Shown in pieces: positions 13,281 to 24,951 of a stretch of DNA of 64,000 bases. Positions within the stretch are counted from its first letter, which is position 1; each line of letters begins with the position of its first letter. The DNA comes from Bicyclus anynana (taxonomy: Eukaryota > Arthropoda > Insecta > Lepidoptera > Nymphalidae), in the NCBI RefSeq assembly GCF_947172395.1, contig NC_069083.1, forward strand, positions 4,620,501 through 4,684,500, written 5' to 3'. The notes below the pieces were generated by a model that made no database searches, was not told where the DNA came from, and saw only the letters and a list, made by a program, of their open reading frames with translations. Both the position numbers and the translations under genes were made by a program.

Positions 13281-14978
13281 GTCATGAGCTAGTCAGATCA
13301 TGATTATTATTTTTACATACAATCAGATAACCACGGTAGACAACTATATAGTTTAAACTCTAATGGTTTTGGGAAGTAACAGGTTCAGACCCTCATTAAT
13401 CAATAGACGGTTTTTTTTTTGAATTTTGTAAAGTCATATTTTCAGTCACTAATTATGGCTACAATATAGCCTTACTATCAAACTTTATGGATCTCTATAA
13501 GCTGACTCTAGATTGGGTAGATTATTTCTCGTGATACGCTGAAGAAAAAAAAATATTCTTAGGTAATTCAGGGACTCTCTGCTACTTTATGCAAAACCAA
13601 ACTCCATAGTCTCCTACCGTTTGTACGTCTGAATATCAGGCTCTTTGACCATAAAGTTCAAAACAAACAATCATTTCGCGTCTATGATTTTAAACAAAGA
13701 ACAGGTAGGATGTGTTATGATAATTAGATCAGGTATTATCACTCCGTTAATGTATTCACAAATTTGCACCTCGGATCGGAGGTTCAACTTTGTTTGTCCA
13801 TCATTCTATTTCGGTAGTAGTGTTTTTGACAGAGATTAAATTTTTAAATTTTTAGATTAAATACATATTCAAATTTAATTAAATAATATTCATTTATTTA
13901 AAGAATTGATAAAACTGACGTTTCAAAAGTGTTAAAGTCAGGTTTCTCTCTTCTTAGGAACTAGTGTCCGTCGGTAGGTACTAAGATCCAGAAACAATGT
14001 TAGTACGAACAACATGAATATACTGAAACATTCTTTTCCTGGCTTGTATCAATAATAAAAGTAAATAAATTGTTTCGGTTCATAAAGTTTTTGCTGAAGT
14101 TTGTTTTGTGATCTAAATGTCAACTTTCAGGCATAACTTATTTCTTTGGTTAATATTTCGGGGTTCATTTAAGTTACAAAAATATTCATGTGAAAAACGT
14201 GATGGTGGACCTACAGATTTCTGGGTTTATAATGATATGCTAATATAATTAAATACCAACAACTTAATAAGGATTTCGTTAAAAAAAGTATTTTTTATTC
14301 CGCTAAAAAAAATTAAGTAAATATTTACAACTCGTGCATATAACTACCACTAAATTAAGAAGAATGAAGGTCTTAGATTTAAATCACCTTCCTAAATTAA
14401 AATAACAGCATCCTGACCAAACAGTAGGACGACCCACGTATGCGGTAGCAGATAGTACAGACGGAAATAAGTGTGTTAGTTAATTAGCTCAAATTAGCCA
14501 TTCAATAAAGCCTCAATAGCTCAGCGATAAAGGGGCTGGAATTACACCGATTCGATCGCGACCCGATGAACAATTGCGTTACCCACCTTTAACATAATCC
14601 GTTATTTGACGCGTACGGGAACTAAACTAAACCAAACTAATACTACGAGTATTTCTCGGAAATTCGGCTACCAAATTTGTTGTGGAATATGAGGCCATGC
14701 CCAAATCGTGATAGATACTTTGATTGACTTTTAGCATTAGCAGCGTCAAAAAAGTGGCTCACTAAAGGCCAATACGCGTGCATTCCTCCGAGCTAAATAC
14801 CACAAAAGCAAGTGAAGGTCAATGATTGTAATCACAGCTGGTAATAAATATGCTGATTACATGTAATAACGCGGACATTACGTCACCCTTTAGTGCACTA
14901 ACATAATAAACTCAACGAATAATCAAAACGGAACAAGTACAATTTCTGCTGGTACCCACTCGTACCATGTTTTCATTT

Positions 14979-15282
14979 GTTACGCTCAAAGATCGAAAAC
15001 GCTCAGTGAGCGGAAAAATAGCTCACAACGCGTTGTGGTGACACTAAACATCCACATGGCGAAATTCTTGTTATGGCTCTAATGAAAACCCGCACGACGC
15101 GTTGTGACAATCACAGAATGACCAAATAGCGAAATTCGTGTCGTGGCTGACATGCTATTCGATCTCAACGAATTGTGATGATGATCATAACACGAATGTC
15201 GCCATGTGGATGTTTACTGTCGCCACAACGCGTTATGAGCTATTTTTTCGCTCATTGAGCGTTTTCCATCTTTGAGAGTAAC
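14979..15282. mobile_element. Palindromic MITE with 97-bp inverted arms
   Basis: 14979-15075 and 15186-15282 are reverse complements at close to 90 percent, starting GTTACGCTCAAAGAT / GTTACTCTCAAAGAT. Between them are degenerate copies of the same GCGTTGTG and GCGAAATTC motifs, so the whole 304 bp can fold. No clear target duplication. Confidence 0.8.
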
Positions 15283-15856
15283 TTAATATAATCCAAAAAA
15301 TTTTCATAATCGAAAAATAAATTATCGTCTTTGACAAATTTGGAAATCACTGGGAGGTTGATAATTATCAAATATTATTAAGTTTCTTATACATATTATG
15401 TATTATGTGGCGTTATATAGTTACATTTGCGCATACTCGTAGGTTTGAGAAAGTAGTCCACGACTAATTAGAAATGGAATAAAATACTGAACCAAAATGA
15501 TTGTGATAATGAACAAAACCATATTTTTCAGATCTAAAACTTGGTTTAATAGGTACCTACAAAACACGATTTAATTCCGTGTTATGGAAATTAGGTCATG
15601 TTATAAATCTTAACAGTATTTTTGAAGTTACGAAGAAATTGGTAAAGTGCCACACGCAAACAAAGTAGAGATCGCTCAAGGAAACTTGAACGGTATTGGT
15701 CTTCGAACACGCCATTTTAACTAATATATTAGAAGTTCGACATACCAACAACAATTTGTCATGTTAATAATATTTAACAATTGTTAAATCTATCAAACAA
15801 TTTCAAAAATTAGCACCACACATACGAGAGTACATGGTAATCCGGTTAAATCTATA

Positions 15857-16045
15857 CTAATTTTATAAAAAATTTTGTAGGGGGATCTCTAGATTTAATT
15901 AACCGATTTTGAAATTTGTTTTAGCACTTTTCTAGTGATAAAAAAATTTTAAACGTTATTTGTGAGTGTCATATGCTATAGTTAATCCCCGTATTCTCAA
16001 GGGAACGGGAACTACGCGGGTTAAACCCAGGGGCGAAAGCTAGTA
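15857..16045 (+). repeat. LINE-3'-like interspersed repeat
   Basis: CTATACTAATTTTATAAA, TAACCGATTTTGAAATTTG, CAAGGGAACGGGAACTACGC and GGCGAAAGCTAGTATAAT. Same layout as at 4025. Confidence 0.6.
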
Positions 16046-16400
16046 TAATATACAGGGTGATTCGGACTTTAGTGCGGACATTTTTTTTCGTGGTTCTGTA
16101 TCATTAATAGAACATAAATCTACAAACAGTTCGATACATTTTATGTAATTTTTTTTTTCAATTTATGTCTCAGAAATACCAAAATAATGGACACATTCCC
16201 AAACAAACTGCGCAACTGCTGGCGGCACTTTGTAAGACGCCGACAAAGAAATACCGGCAGTACCTAGTCATATCGCTTCGGCTTCGGCTGACGGGCGTGG
16301 CCCGACGGGGATCGAAAAATCCCTGAGGACGCCTGCCGAATTGCCGATGGGCGACCAGTGACAGACAATCTGCCGTCGCTTGCGCATTTAAGTCGAATCA
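16046..16400. repeat. Repeat with TACAGGGTGATTCGG start and GC-rich interior
   Basis: TACAGGGTGATTCGGACTTT is a start shared by insect repeats. The GC-rich middle (16200-16380) has GCTTCGGCTTCGGCTGACGG but no long ORF. Class unknown. Confidence 0.45.
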
Positions 16401-16960
16401 TCCTTTAATGCAAAAGTTTGCGTAATAATAATCATCATTTGTATTTCATTATTCCAATCGAAAGTTTATAATTTTTATTATTACTACGCATTATTGATGG
16501 TCCTAAGCCCAATAAAGTATGAAGGGAAAATCGATACTCAACTCAAAAGTGACGACCTTTAATTATTATAAAAAATAATAGGTACAAAAATAAACGTAGA
16601 AAGGTCAACGGCCCTCGGCGCGGGCGCTCGCTAACCTAGTACCTACCAGCTGATTTTGTAGTTGCCTATTACTGTGCTATTACTTAGTACAGCGATAGGG
16701 TGACCCTCAAATTCTGTTTAAATGTTTAAACTTTAGCTAACGATAACTTTGTTATTGTTGAGTTAAAAAAAAAAAGAAAAAATACGTGTTCATTAAATTT
16801 TGTTTATGTACAAAATATAAAAATATCCGTACTTGAAAAAATTTCTTCCTGTATAGTCGTAAAACTGCGTTGCTGTATTTTAAATGGAAGTTGGAAAACA
16901 GACTAACTGTGAGACTAATTTCATAATGCTTATTACAGACAAACTTTGCTTTAGAGATAT

Positions 16961-17054
16961 ATATTATAACGATTTATTTATTTTGCTATCATCCGCGAAA
17001 AGCGGATTTTTCCTTTTCGCGGATGATAGCAAAATAAATAAATCATTATATTAT
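16961..17054. repeat. Long near-perfect hairpin (32-bp perfect core)
   Basis: 16971-17002 and 17013-17044 are exact reverse complements around a 10-base loop. Pairing continues outward with two mismatches to 16961/17054. Confidence 0.95.
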
Positions 17055-18187
17055 CATGGTGAACTTCCGAAAAGTAACGCCTGCTTCTATCCAATATTTA
17101 GAGATATATTTTCTGTATATAAGAATTTTTGGATAGTCAAATGATTTCCTGCATGGCATAGATATTAAATGTAATACATATGCATTGCCTCAAATATCAG
17201 AAACTCGTCTTTAATTTCGGTGGCAAATTATAAATATGTAACATTTATATGTTATGAATAGTAAAGAAATATCAATATGATATTTTTTTCGATATTATAG
17301 GGTTTTATCGAACTTTTATACCTGTCTAACTAAGAAAAAGATCATAATTTTTGTTACTAACTCCACTCACACTCACACTATAGACTCCAGTTATTTTCAG
17401 AAACATCCATCCTCACTGTTATTTTAAAAAATAATTATTTAATTTTAGGGTACTCTATAAATTTTCTTTAAATTAGGATTATTAACACCATTATCTATCG
17501 AATGTCTTTACTGAAAAAAATACACTCAATGTCCAATTTACACTTGTATACAGCTATGTATTTACAATTTTATTGCAGTCACATATTTAGTTACATACGA
17601 GCACAACACACGCCAAATCGAGGAAAACTAAAACATTTATTAATAATAATTATTATTGTTAATTAAAATACCTAAATCAGACGAACACATGTATACTTTC
17701 CTCGTCACATAATTTTTGCTCGTGTTTTAAGCATGACTTTATGAATATTTTGATCCTCTTTAAAAGATTACGTTTATTTAGGAACTTATAAAGTAACTAG
17801 CGGACCCAGTAGTCTATATGTAGCCTATATGTTGCTAAATAACCCCCCCTCCTCTATCTTTCAGTTAAAGTCCCATAAAAATCGGTTCCATCGTTCCAGA
17901 GATTAGCCCGAACAAATAAGTAAAACCGACACACAAAAATTTTGAAAAATTCAAAAAGCTTGATTATGTTTTAGTATCGTTTCAATAGCTTTAATCACTT
18001 GAAATTACATACAGACACTTCAATTTTATTTATATATAATGATTGATGTGCCAGTATTAGGTGGACTTATCTTTTTACGTCAAACTCGTACGACAGTAAG
18101 GGCGCACGACCACCTTCTGATAAATGTCGGATAGTCTAAAAGTAATAAGTTTTATCACATTCTTACTTTATGTCAAGTAACGTCCTT

Positions 18188-18478
18188 ATCAACCCATATT
18201 CGGCTAACTGCTGAGCTCGAGTCTCCTCTCTGAACGAGAGGGATTACGCCAATAGTCCACCACGCTGGCCCAATGCGGATTGGCAGACTTGACACACGCA
18301 GAGAATTAAAAAAATTCTCTGGTATGCAAGTTTCCTCACGATGTTTTCCTTCACCGTTTGAGACACGCGATATTTAATTACTAAAATGAACACAACTGAA
18401 AAGGTGGAGGTGCATGCCTCGGACCGCACCCTCCGGAATCGGAGGCAGAGGTCATATTCACTGGACTATCACGGCTTT
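18188..18478 (-). mobile_element. tRNA-derived SINE, family A
   Basis: Minus-strand copy of the commonest SINE in the window: tRNA-like head (AGCCGTGATAGYCCAGTGG and GGTTCGAATCC boxes), body with AAATATCACGTGTCTCAAAC, and end CCGAATATGGGTTG. Its head lies at the high-coordinate end. Confidence 0.85.
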
Positions 18479-18984
18479 CTAGTAACGACAAAGACAAAAT
18501 TGGTAAATAAGCTGTCCGACACTTAGCAAGAGATCCGCATCGTATGTACGTATCGGACGCATTTTTAATTTTACGGTTGATTTTTAGTGGACGCACTTGT
18601 ATTACTTTCTATACAAAGAACACTACGATCCGTTTGAAGCGATCCATACGATGCAGATATGTGGATGCCTATCATAAACCGACCCTGAAGTCCTGAAGTT
18701 CTGTACCTACTCATATTTAAAATTGTCGTTTCAATCCTCATTTGTTTTGAAAATATGAAATGTAATTAGGTATGTACCAATATAATGTCTCAATGTTTTG
18801 AAAACAACCGAGGATTATCTGTAATTAACAATTTAACAGTAACAATTAGCTGCAGCTACAGTTAATTAGGTAATATTTGTTATACAAACGTAGTGAAACG
18901 TGATATTGAGCGTAATTTGATAGGTTACTTGTTCGTTCAATTGGTTATTCACTCTGGTTATTAATAAGTATTACTAATTATTAG

Positions 18985-19472
18985 AGCCGTGATATCCCAG
19001 TGGATATGACCTCTGCTTCCTATTCCAAAGGCTGTTGGTTCGAATCCGGTCTGGGGCATGCACCTCCAACTTTTCAGTTGTGTGCATTTTAAGATTTATT
19101 TTTCTAAAATAATATTTCCCATATTTTTTATAATATGACCTATATTTCCATTCCCCTCCAACTAGTCGGGAGAGCCTGTGCTAGGAGTGGGTACGACAAT
19201 AGACCAACGTAGTGAGGATTCAACCACCACCCCTCAGTGATTAGTCCAACCGCTCTTACTGTTGAGCTATTGAGGCTTAACAAATATCACGTGTCTCAAA
19301 CGGTGAAGGACATCATGCGGAAATTGAATATAAGAGAATTTTCTTAATTCTCTACGTGTGTGAAGTCTGCCAATCCGCATTGGGCCAGCGTGGTGGACTA
19401 TTGGCCTAAACTCTCTCATTCTGAGAGGAGACTCGAGCTCGGCAGTGAACCGAATATGGGTTGATATTGATT
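18985..19472 (+). mobile_element. SINE A interrupted by a second SINE
   Basis: Plus-strand SINE A split at about 19092-19281 by a minus-strand copy of a different tRNA-headed SINE. The inserted element's head reads AAGCCTCAATAGCTCAACAG on the minus strand. The second duplication copy (23420-23718) lacks the insert. Confidence 0.8.
19092..19281 (-). mobile_element. SINE B nested in SINE A
   Basis: A tRNA-like head (GCCTCAATAGCTCA..., B box like GGTTGAATCC) starts at the high-coordinate end. A related head occurs at about 14505 on the plus strand. The insertion is younger than the segment duplication. Confidence 0.65.
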
Positions 19473-19884
19473 AATTATTAAAATGAGTACATATCCCAAC
19501 GAATATATGTACATGTATAACGAATATGAATATTATACGAATGTGAGTTTGTTTATACGCTTTCATGTCTGAACTACCAAACAGATTTCAAAAATTCTTT
19601 CTGTAGGTGCATTGATCGTGTCGCTTTTTTTTGATTCGGAGGGGTTAAAAAATATTGAAGTATGCAATTGAATGTTGAATGCTTTCTTCCCCTATTTCCC
19701 CTTACCGTCGCAGTACTTATAAAGCAATTTAAAACTTGCAAATTGCATTCGAAAATGCAGAAAAAACGTAGACTGAAATAATAACTAATTTTACGGAACT
19801 TGAAAAGTTTTAAATATCAAATAGATTTCAATTCTCGATGATAGTAAAAAAAACTGTTGAAGCTATTTTATCGTTGTGGAAGAC

Positions 19885-20249
19885 CAGGGTTTCTCAAACT
19901 TTCGGCTCCACGAACCCCTAATCAAATTTCCAAGTGACAGCGAACCCCTTACTAACTAATGAACCCCCCCCCCACTCCAAATAAAAAAATAACTTTGCTG
20001 AAGAAAATAAGGTTTTTATTTAAATAAAAGTTAACACATAAAGTACCAAAAGAAATGTCTTTGTAATATTAATGTGATGGGTGTGCTTGTTTCTTGTCGC
20101 AAATGGATTCAATGTTAGAAGTAATTTTGGACCTTAATTCTGACTCGGTATTAGTTATCAAGCCACCATTACGTAAATCTTGTTGCGAACCCCCTGCCGT
20201 CGAATGGCGCACCCCTAGGAGTTCGCGTACCCCACTTTGAGAAACTCTG
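19885..20249. mobile_element. hAT-type MITE (duplication copy 1)
   Basis: Ends are CAGGGTTTCTCAAACTTT and CACTTTGAGAAACTCTG, imperfect inverted repeats with the CAG...CTG and TTCTCAAA motifs typical of hAT elements. Flanking 8-mers TGGAAGAC and TGGTAGAC are a target duplication with one change. No transposase is encoded. Confidence 0.8.
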
Positions 20250-20635
20250 TGGTAGACAATGTTATAGTAGGCACAGAATAATGAAAAATACAAGGCATGG
20301 TAATACTGTATTCTAGCGTCTGTTTTCGGATAGAATCTTGGTAGTCGTAGTTTGAAATTTGGACAAAGCCGTTGCGCTATTTGGTCATGGTTTAGTGCCA
20401 TTAGTGAATCTTTATTTCCTTTACTAACTACAAAAGTATGAGCGTTAAAGGAAGCGCTAAAATCAGCTGACTGATAAAGATCTGATAAACAGATCCAAGC
20501 GTTACGGTCTAGATATCATGAATTTTAAAGGTTATTTGAACTAAAAACGAAACTTACAATTTTTACATTATATGCAACAAAGCGAGGTTTAGGTACAATC
20601 ATTACGAATATTATGTAAAAATGCATGATATTAAT

Positions 20636-20702
20636 GGATGCTGGCGGTTCGAGATGTCCATGCAAGAGGCCTATGTCCAGCAGTGGACGTCTATCGGCTG
20701 AC
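20636..20702 (+). mobile_element. RTE-like LINE 3' tail fragment (duplicated)
   Basis: TGCTGGCGGTTCGAGATGTC through GTGGACGTCTATCGGCTGA is a short deleted form of the RTE-like end. The counterpart at about 24888-24951 shows that it predates the duplication. Confidence 0.65.
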
Positions 20703-21356
20703 ACGGTAAGGTAAGGAACCTTTCCTTTACTTTTTCTACTCTTACCTGAGTTTATTGTGGGTTCTTCTCGGACCAAGGCACTTTGGTACCCTCGTAACTT
20801 TAATTTTAAGTTTTCGACTTTACCACCATTAAATCATGACATAACTTGAAGTTTGAGAAGTGCTTGTAACGTCAGCCACAGACGATCCTTTGTAAGAATA
20901 TCTTTGACCTAATCACCAATAAAATACCTATTTGTTAATTTCGGAAGCTATATAGTTACTAATACAACCAATCAAAGTCCATTTCTAGGAATTCGATTAT
21001 TAAGTGAAGACTTAAGTGAAACCTCTAACACGATACTATTAAGATAAAAGAGGGTCGTTATGAATGATGAGCTCATTGATCAATAAACAATATGACACCA
21101 AAGTGCTTCCCATAAGAGATGCGGGTAGAAATTCCGCAGTTACGGCTTTCAGACAAAGCCATCGACTGAGGTAAGAAAAAGCCGTATAAGTTTCACTTTC
21201 ATTGTGAAACGAGCACTATTGTGTGCGATGCTGTATAAAGCGGACGAGGCTAGACGCCATTTTGTGTCGCCATTTAGGACGAAAGGGTTGTTCCAAAAAC
21301 GCAAGCTAAAACAAAAGTTTCACTATTCGAAAATTTTAGTTTTATTTTTAATTCAT

Positions 21357-21530
21357 TATTGACAACCCATATTCGGCTTGCTGTTGAGCACGAGTCTCCT
21401 CTTAAAATGACTTTTGAGGTTAGGCTAATAGTCCACCACGCTGGCTCTACCAGTCACCAGTCTAATGCGGGTTGGCAGACTTCACAAACGAAGAGAATCG
21501 CGATAGCCCAGTGGATTACTCACGACGGCC
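21357..21530 (-). mobile_element. Degenerate SINE A fragment
   Basis: CAACCCATATTCGGCTTGCT through TGCGGGTTGGCAGACTTCAC matches the 3' half of SINE A on the minus strand, close to the duplication junction. Confidence 0.65.
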
Positions 21531-21845
21531 AACCTTAGTTGCCAAGTGCGTTCCAGAGATTAGCCTGAACAAATGAGTAAAACCGACAGACAAAAATTTT
21601 GAAAAATTCAAAAAGCTTGATTATGTTTTAGTATCGTTTAAATAGCTTTAATCACTTGAAATTGCATGAAGACACTTCAATTTTATTTATATGTATTGAT
21701 TGATGTGCCAGTATTAGGTGAACTTATCTTTTTACGTCATACTCGTACGACAGTAAGGGCGCACCACCACCTTCTGATAAATGTCGGATAGTCTAAAAGT
21801 AATAAGTTTTATCACATTCTTACTTTATGTCAAGTAACGTCCTTA

Positions 21846-22136
21846 TCAACCCATATTCGGCTTACTGCTGAGCTCGAGTCTCCTCTCTGAACGAGAGGGA
21901 TTACGCCAATAGTCCACCACGCTGGCCCAATGCGGATTGGCAGACTTGACACACGCAGAGAATTAAAAAAATTCTCTGGTATGCAAGTTTCCTCACGATG
22001 TTTTCCTTCACCGTTTGAGACACGCGATATTTAATTACTAAAATGCACACAACTGAAAAGGTGGAGGTGCATGCCTCGGACCGCACCCTTCGGAATCGGA
22101 GGCAGAGGTCATAATTACTGGACTATCACGGCTTTC
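21846..22136 (-). mobile_element. SINE A, duplication copy 2
   Basis: Counterpart of 18188-18478, nearly identical. The TA-flanked element is inserted directly beside its head end. Confidence 0.85.
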
Positions 22137-22138
22137 TA

Positions 22139-22689
22139 TAGTATGCGCATTATCATCTGAGTCGTCCGGTCATAAAAGTCAAAAAAGATAGGAATGTGCA
22201 GCGCGCCTACCTGCGCACCCTAATTATCGATAAACGGCTACCTGCGCACGTGCTAATGATGAGTCAATAATGATTTGGACGATTCTGATTGGTCGGTTTC
22301 TAATGTAATTGCATTGCGTATTTTTTTTGCTATAAATGTGTTTACTGCAATTAAATAAATACATTCATGTGTTACTCGTTGCGCACTATGGATACTAATA
22401 TATAATAAATTTGGCAGAAGACGAAGATTCTGATGATGAAGACTCAGATGAAGATTAATTTTATTTAGTTAATAATTATATAATATGAAATATGTATTAT
22501 ATTAAATCAAATATTGTTAATTTTTTTAATTTTGTGAACAAGATACGATAATAAACTTTACTTATCGATAATATGTCTTTCATTGTTACACCCTTCACTA
22601 GACGGCTCCATAAGACCCATAAGTGCAAGCGAGATAGATATAGAGAAATGATTTATGGCCCTAAGACTCAGTTGTTAATGCTATTAGTA
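22139..22689. mobile_element. TA-flanked non-autonomous DNA element
   Basis: Absent from the matching site in copy 1 (CTTTCTAGTAACG), where a single TA is duplicated around the insert here. The ends TAGTATGCGCATTATCATCT and (reverse complement) TACTAATAGCATTAACAACT are imperfect inverted repeats extending to CTGAGTC. Internally a short acidic reading frame (AEDEDSDDEDSDED, stop) is visible near 22414-22459. This fits a Tc1/mariner-like MITE, but the superfamily is not certain. Confidence 0.65.
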
Positions 22690-23175
22690 TAGTAACGACA
22701 AAGACAAAATTTGTAAATAAGCTGTCCGACACTTAGCAAGAGATCCGCATCGTATGTACGTATCGGACGCATTTTTAATTTTACGGTTGATTTTTAGTGG
22801 TTTGTATTACTTTCTATACAAAGAACACTACGATCCGTTTGAAGCGATCCATACGATGCAGATATGTGGATGCCTACCATAAACCGACCCTAAAGTTCTG
22901 TACCTACTCATATTTAATTTTGTCGTTTCAATCCTCAGTTGTTTTGAAAATATGAAATGTAATTAGGTATGTACCAATATAATGTCTCAATGTTTTGAAA
23001 ACAACCGAGGATTATCTGTAATTAACAATTTTACAGCAACAATTGGCTGCAGCTACAGTTAATTAGGTAATATTTGTTATACAAACGTAGTGAAACGTGA
23101 TATTGAGCGTAATTTGATAGGTTACTTGTTCGTTCAATTGGTTATTCACTCTGGTTATTAATAAGTATTATAATT

Positions 23176-23408
23176 ACTAGCGGACGCCCGCGACTACGTC
23201 TGCGTGGAATTCAGTTTTTCACAAATCCCGCGGGGACTATGGATTTTTCCGGGATGAAAAGTAGCCTATGTGTTAATCCAGAGTAAAATTTATTTCTGTT
23301 CCGAATTTCAGCCAAATCGCTTCAGTAGCCGCAGCGTAAAAGAGGAACAAACATACTAACTATACACACTTACACACAAACTTTCGTCTTTATAATATTA
23401 GTAGGAAG
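23176..23408 (+). repeat. LINE-3'/SINE-like interspersed repeat
   Basis: CTAGCGGACGCCCGCGACTA through AAATCCCGCGGGGACTATGG, AGTAGCCTATGTGTTAATCC and CTTTATAATATTAGTAGGA. This form is repeated at 51716-51928 and is typical of lepidopteran interspersed repeats. It is absent from duplication copy 1. Confidence 0.75.
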
Positions 23409-23419
23409 TAGGATTATTA

Positions 23420-23718
23420 GAGCCGTGATATCCCAGTAGATATGGACCTCTGCCTCAGATTCCGGAGGGTGTGGGTTCGAATGTTCGGGGCATGCAGCTC
23501 CAACTTTTCAGTTGTGCGCATTTAAAGAAATTAAATATCACGTGTCTCAGACGGTTAAGGAAAAACATCGTAAGGAAACCTGCATACCAAAGAATTTTCT
23601 TAATTCTCTGCGTGTCTGAAGTCTGCCAATCCGCATTAGGTAGTGGAATTGGCCTAACCCCTCTCATTCTGAGAGGAGACTCGAGCTCGGCAGTAAACCG
23701 AATATGGGTTAATAATGA
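23420..23718 (+). mobile_element. SINE A, duplication copy 2, uninterrupted
   Basis: Counterpart of the interrupted SINE at 18985. Head AGCCGTGATATCCCAGTAG, end CCGAATATGGGTTAATAATG. Confidence 0.85.
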
Positions 23719-24129
23719 TTAGTTATTAAAACAAGTACATATCTCAACGAATATATGTACCTGTATAACGAATATGAATATTATACGAATGTGAGTTTGT
23801 TTATACGCTTTCATGTCTGAACTACCAAACAGATTTCAAAAATTCTTTCTGTAGGTGCATTGATCGTGTCGCTTTTTTATGCGGAGGGGTTAAAAAAATA
23901 ATGAAGTATGCAATTGAATGTTGAATGCTTTCTTCCCCTATTTCCCCTTACCGTCGCAGTACTTATAAAGCAATTTAAAACGTGCAAATTGGATTCGAAA
24001 ATGCAGAAAAAACGTAGACTGAAATAATAACTAATTTTACGGAACTTGAATAGTTTTAAATATCAAATAGATTTCAATTCTCGATGATAGGAAAAAAACT
24101 GTTGAAGCTATTTTATCGTTGTGGTAGAC

Positions 24130-24498
24130 CAGGGTTTCTCAAACTTTCGGCTCCACGAACCCCTAATCAAATTTCCAAGTGACAGCGAGCCCCTTACTAA
24201 CTAATGACCCCCCCCCCCACTCCAAATAAAAAAATAAATTTGACTGCTGAAGAAAATAAAGTTTTTCTTTAATTTAAAGTTTACACATAAAGTACCAAAA
24301 GAAATGTCTTTGTAATATTAATGTGATGGGTGTGCTTGTTTCTTGTCGCAAATGGATTCAATGTTAGAAGTAATTTTGGACCTTAATTCTGACTCGGTAT
24401 TAGTTATCAAGCCACCATTACGTAAATCTTGTTGCGAACCCCCTGCCGTCGAATGGCGCACCCCTAGGAGTTCGCGTACCCCACTTTGAGAAACTCTG
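24130..24498. mobile_element. hAT-type MITE (duplication copy 2)
   Basis: The same element as at 19885, here with a perfect 8-bp target duplication TGGTAGAC (24122-24129 and 24499-24506). It was present before the segment duplicated. Confidence 0.85.
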
Positions 24499-24887
24499 TG
24501 GTAGACAATGTTATAGTAGGCACAGAATAATGAAAAATACAAGGCATGGTAATACTGTATTCTAGCGTCTGTTTTCGGATAGAATCTTGGTAGTCGTAGT
24601 TTGAAATTTGGACAAAGCCGTTGCGCTATTTGGTCATGGTTTAGTGCCATTAGTGAATCTTTATTTCCTTTACTAACTACAAAAGTATGAGCGTTAAAGG
24701 AAGCGCTAAAATCAGCTGACTGATAAAGATCTGATAAACAGATCCAAGCGTTACGGTCTAGATATCATGAATTTTAAAGGTTATTTGAACTAAAAACGAA
24801 ACTTACAATTTTTACATTATATGCAGTAAAGCGAGGTTTAGGTACAATCATTACGAATAGTAAGTAAAAATGCATGATATTTATGTA

Positions 24888-24951
24888 TGCTGGCGGCTCG
24901 AGATGTCCATGCAAGAGGCCTATGTCCAGCAGTGGACGTCTATCGGCTGAA
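24888..24951 (+). mobile_element. RTE-like LINE 3' tail fragment (duplication copy 2)
   Basis: Same fragment as at 20636. Here about 50 bp, including GTAAAGGAAAGGTAAGG, has been gained just downstream. Confidence 0.65.

Larger units (their letters stand above)
9956..14978. other. Gene-poor DNA with MITEs and microsatellites
   Basis: Holds the hAT-like MITE at 13133, ATG and GATATC repeats at 11.6-11.9 kb, a SINE C scrap near 11350 and a SINE B-like head near 14505. GC is higher at 11220-11310 and 12230-12330 without a supported exon. Confidence 0.5.
17893..21549. repeat. Tandem segmental duplication, copy 1
   Basis: This segment recurs in nearly identical form at 21550-25746. Matching landmarks are the start CGTTCCAGAGATTAGCC, a minus-strand SINE (18188/21846), a plus-strand SINE (18985/23420), a hAT MITE (19885/24130) and the end ...CAAGTGC. 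Copy 1 alone has a second SINE inserted into its plus-strand SINE. No gene is supported in either copy. Confidence 0.93.

Noticed and set aside
20069..20401. A 110-codon minus-strand ORF identical in both duplication copies (also 24318-24650).
   Set aside because: It straddles a hAT MITE end and flanking sequence, has no domain, and its identity is explained by the recent duplication of the block.
23455..23722. ORFs on both strands across 23.46-23.72 kb, and similar ones at 18244, 21901, 45744 and 46660.
   Set aside because: They lie entirely in SINE A copies and recur wherever that SINE occurs.
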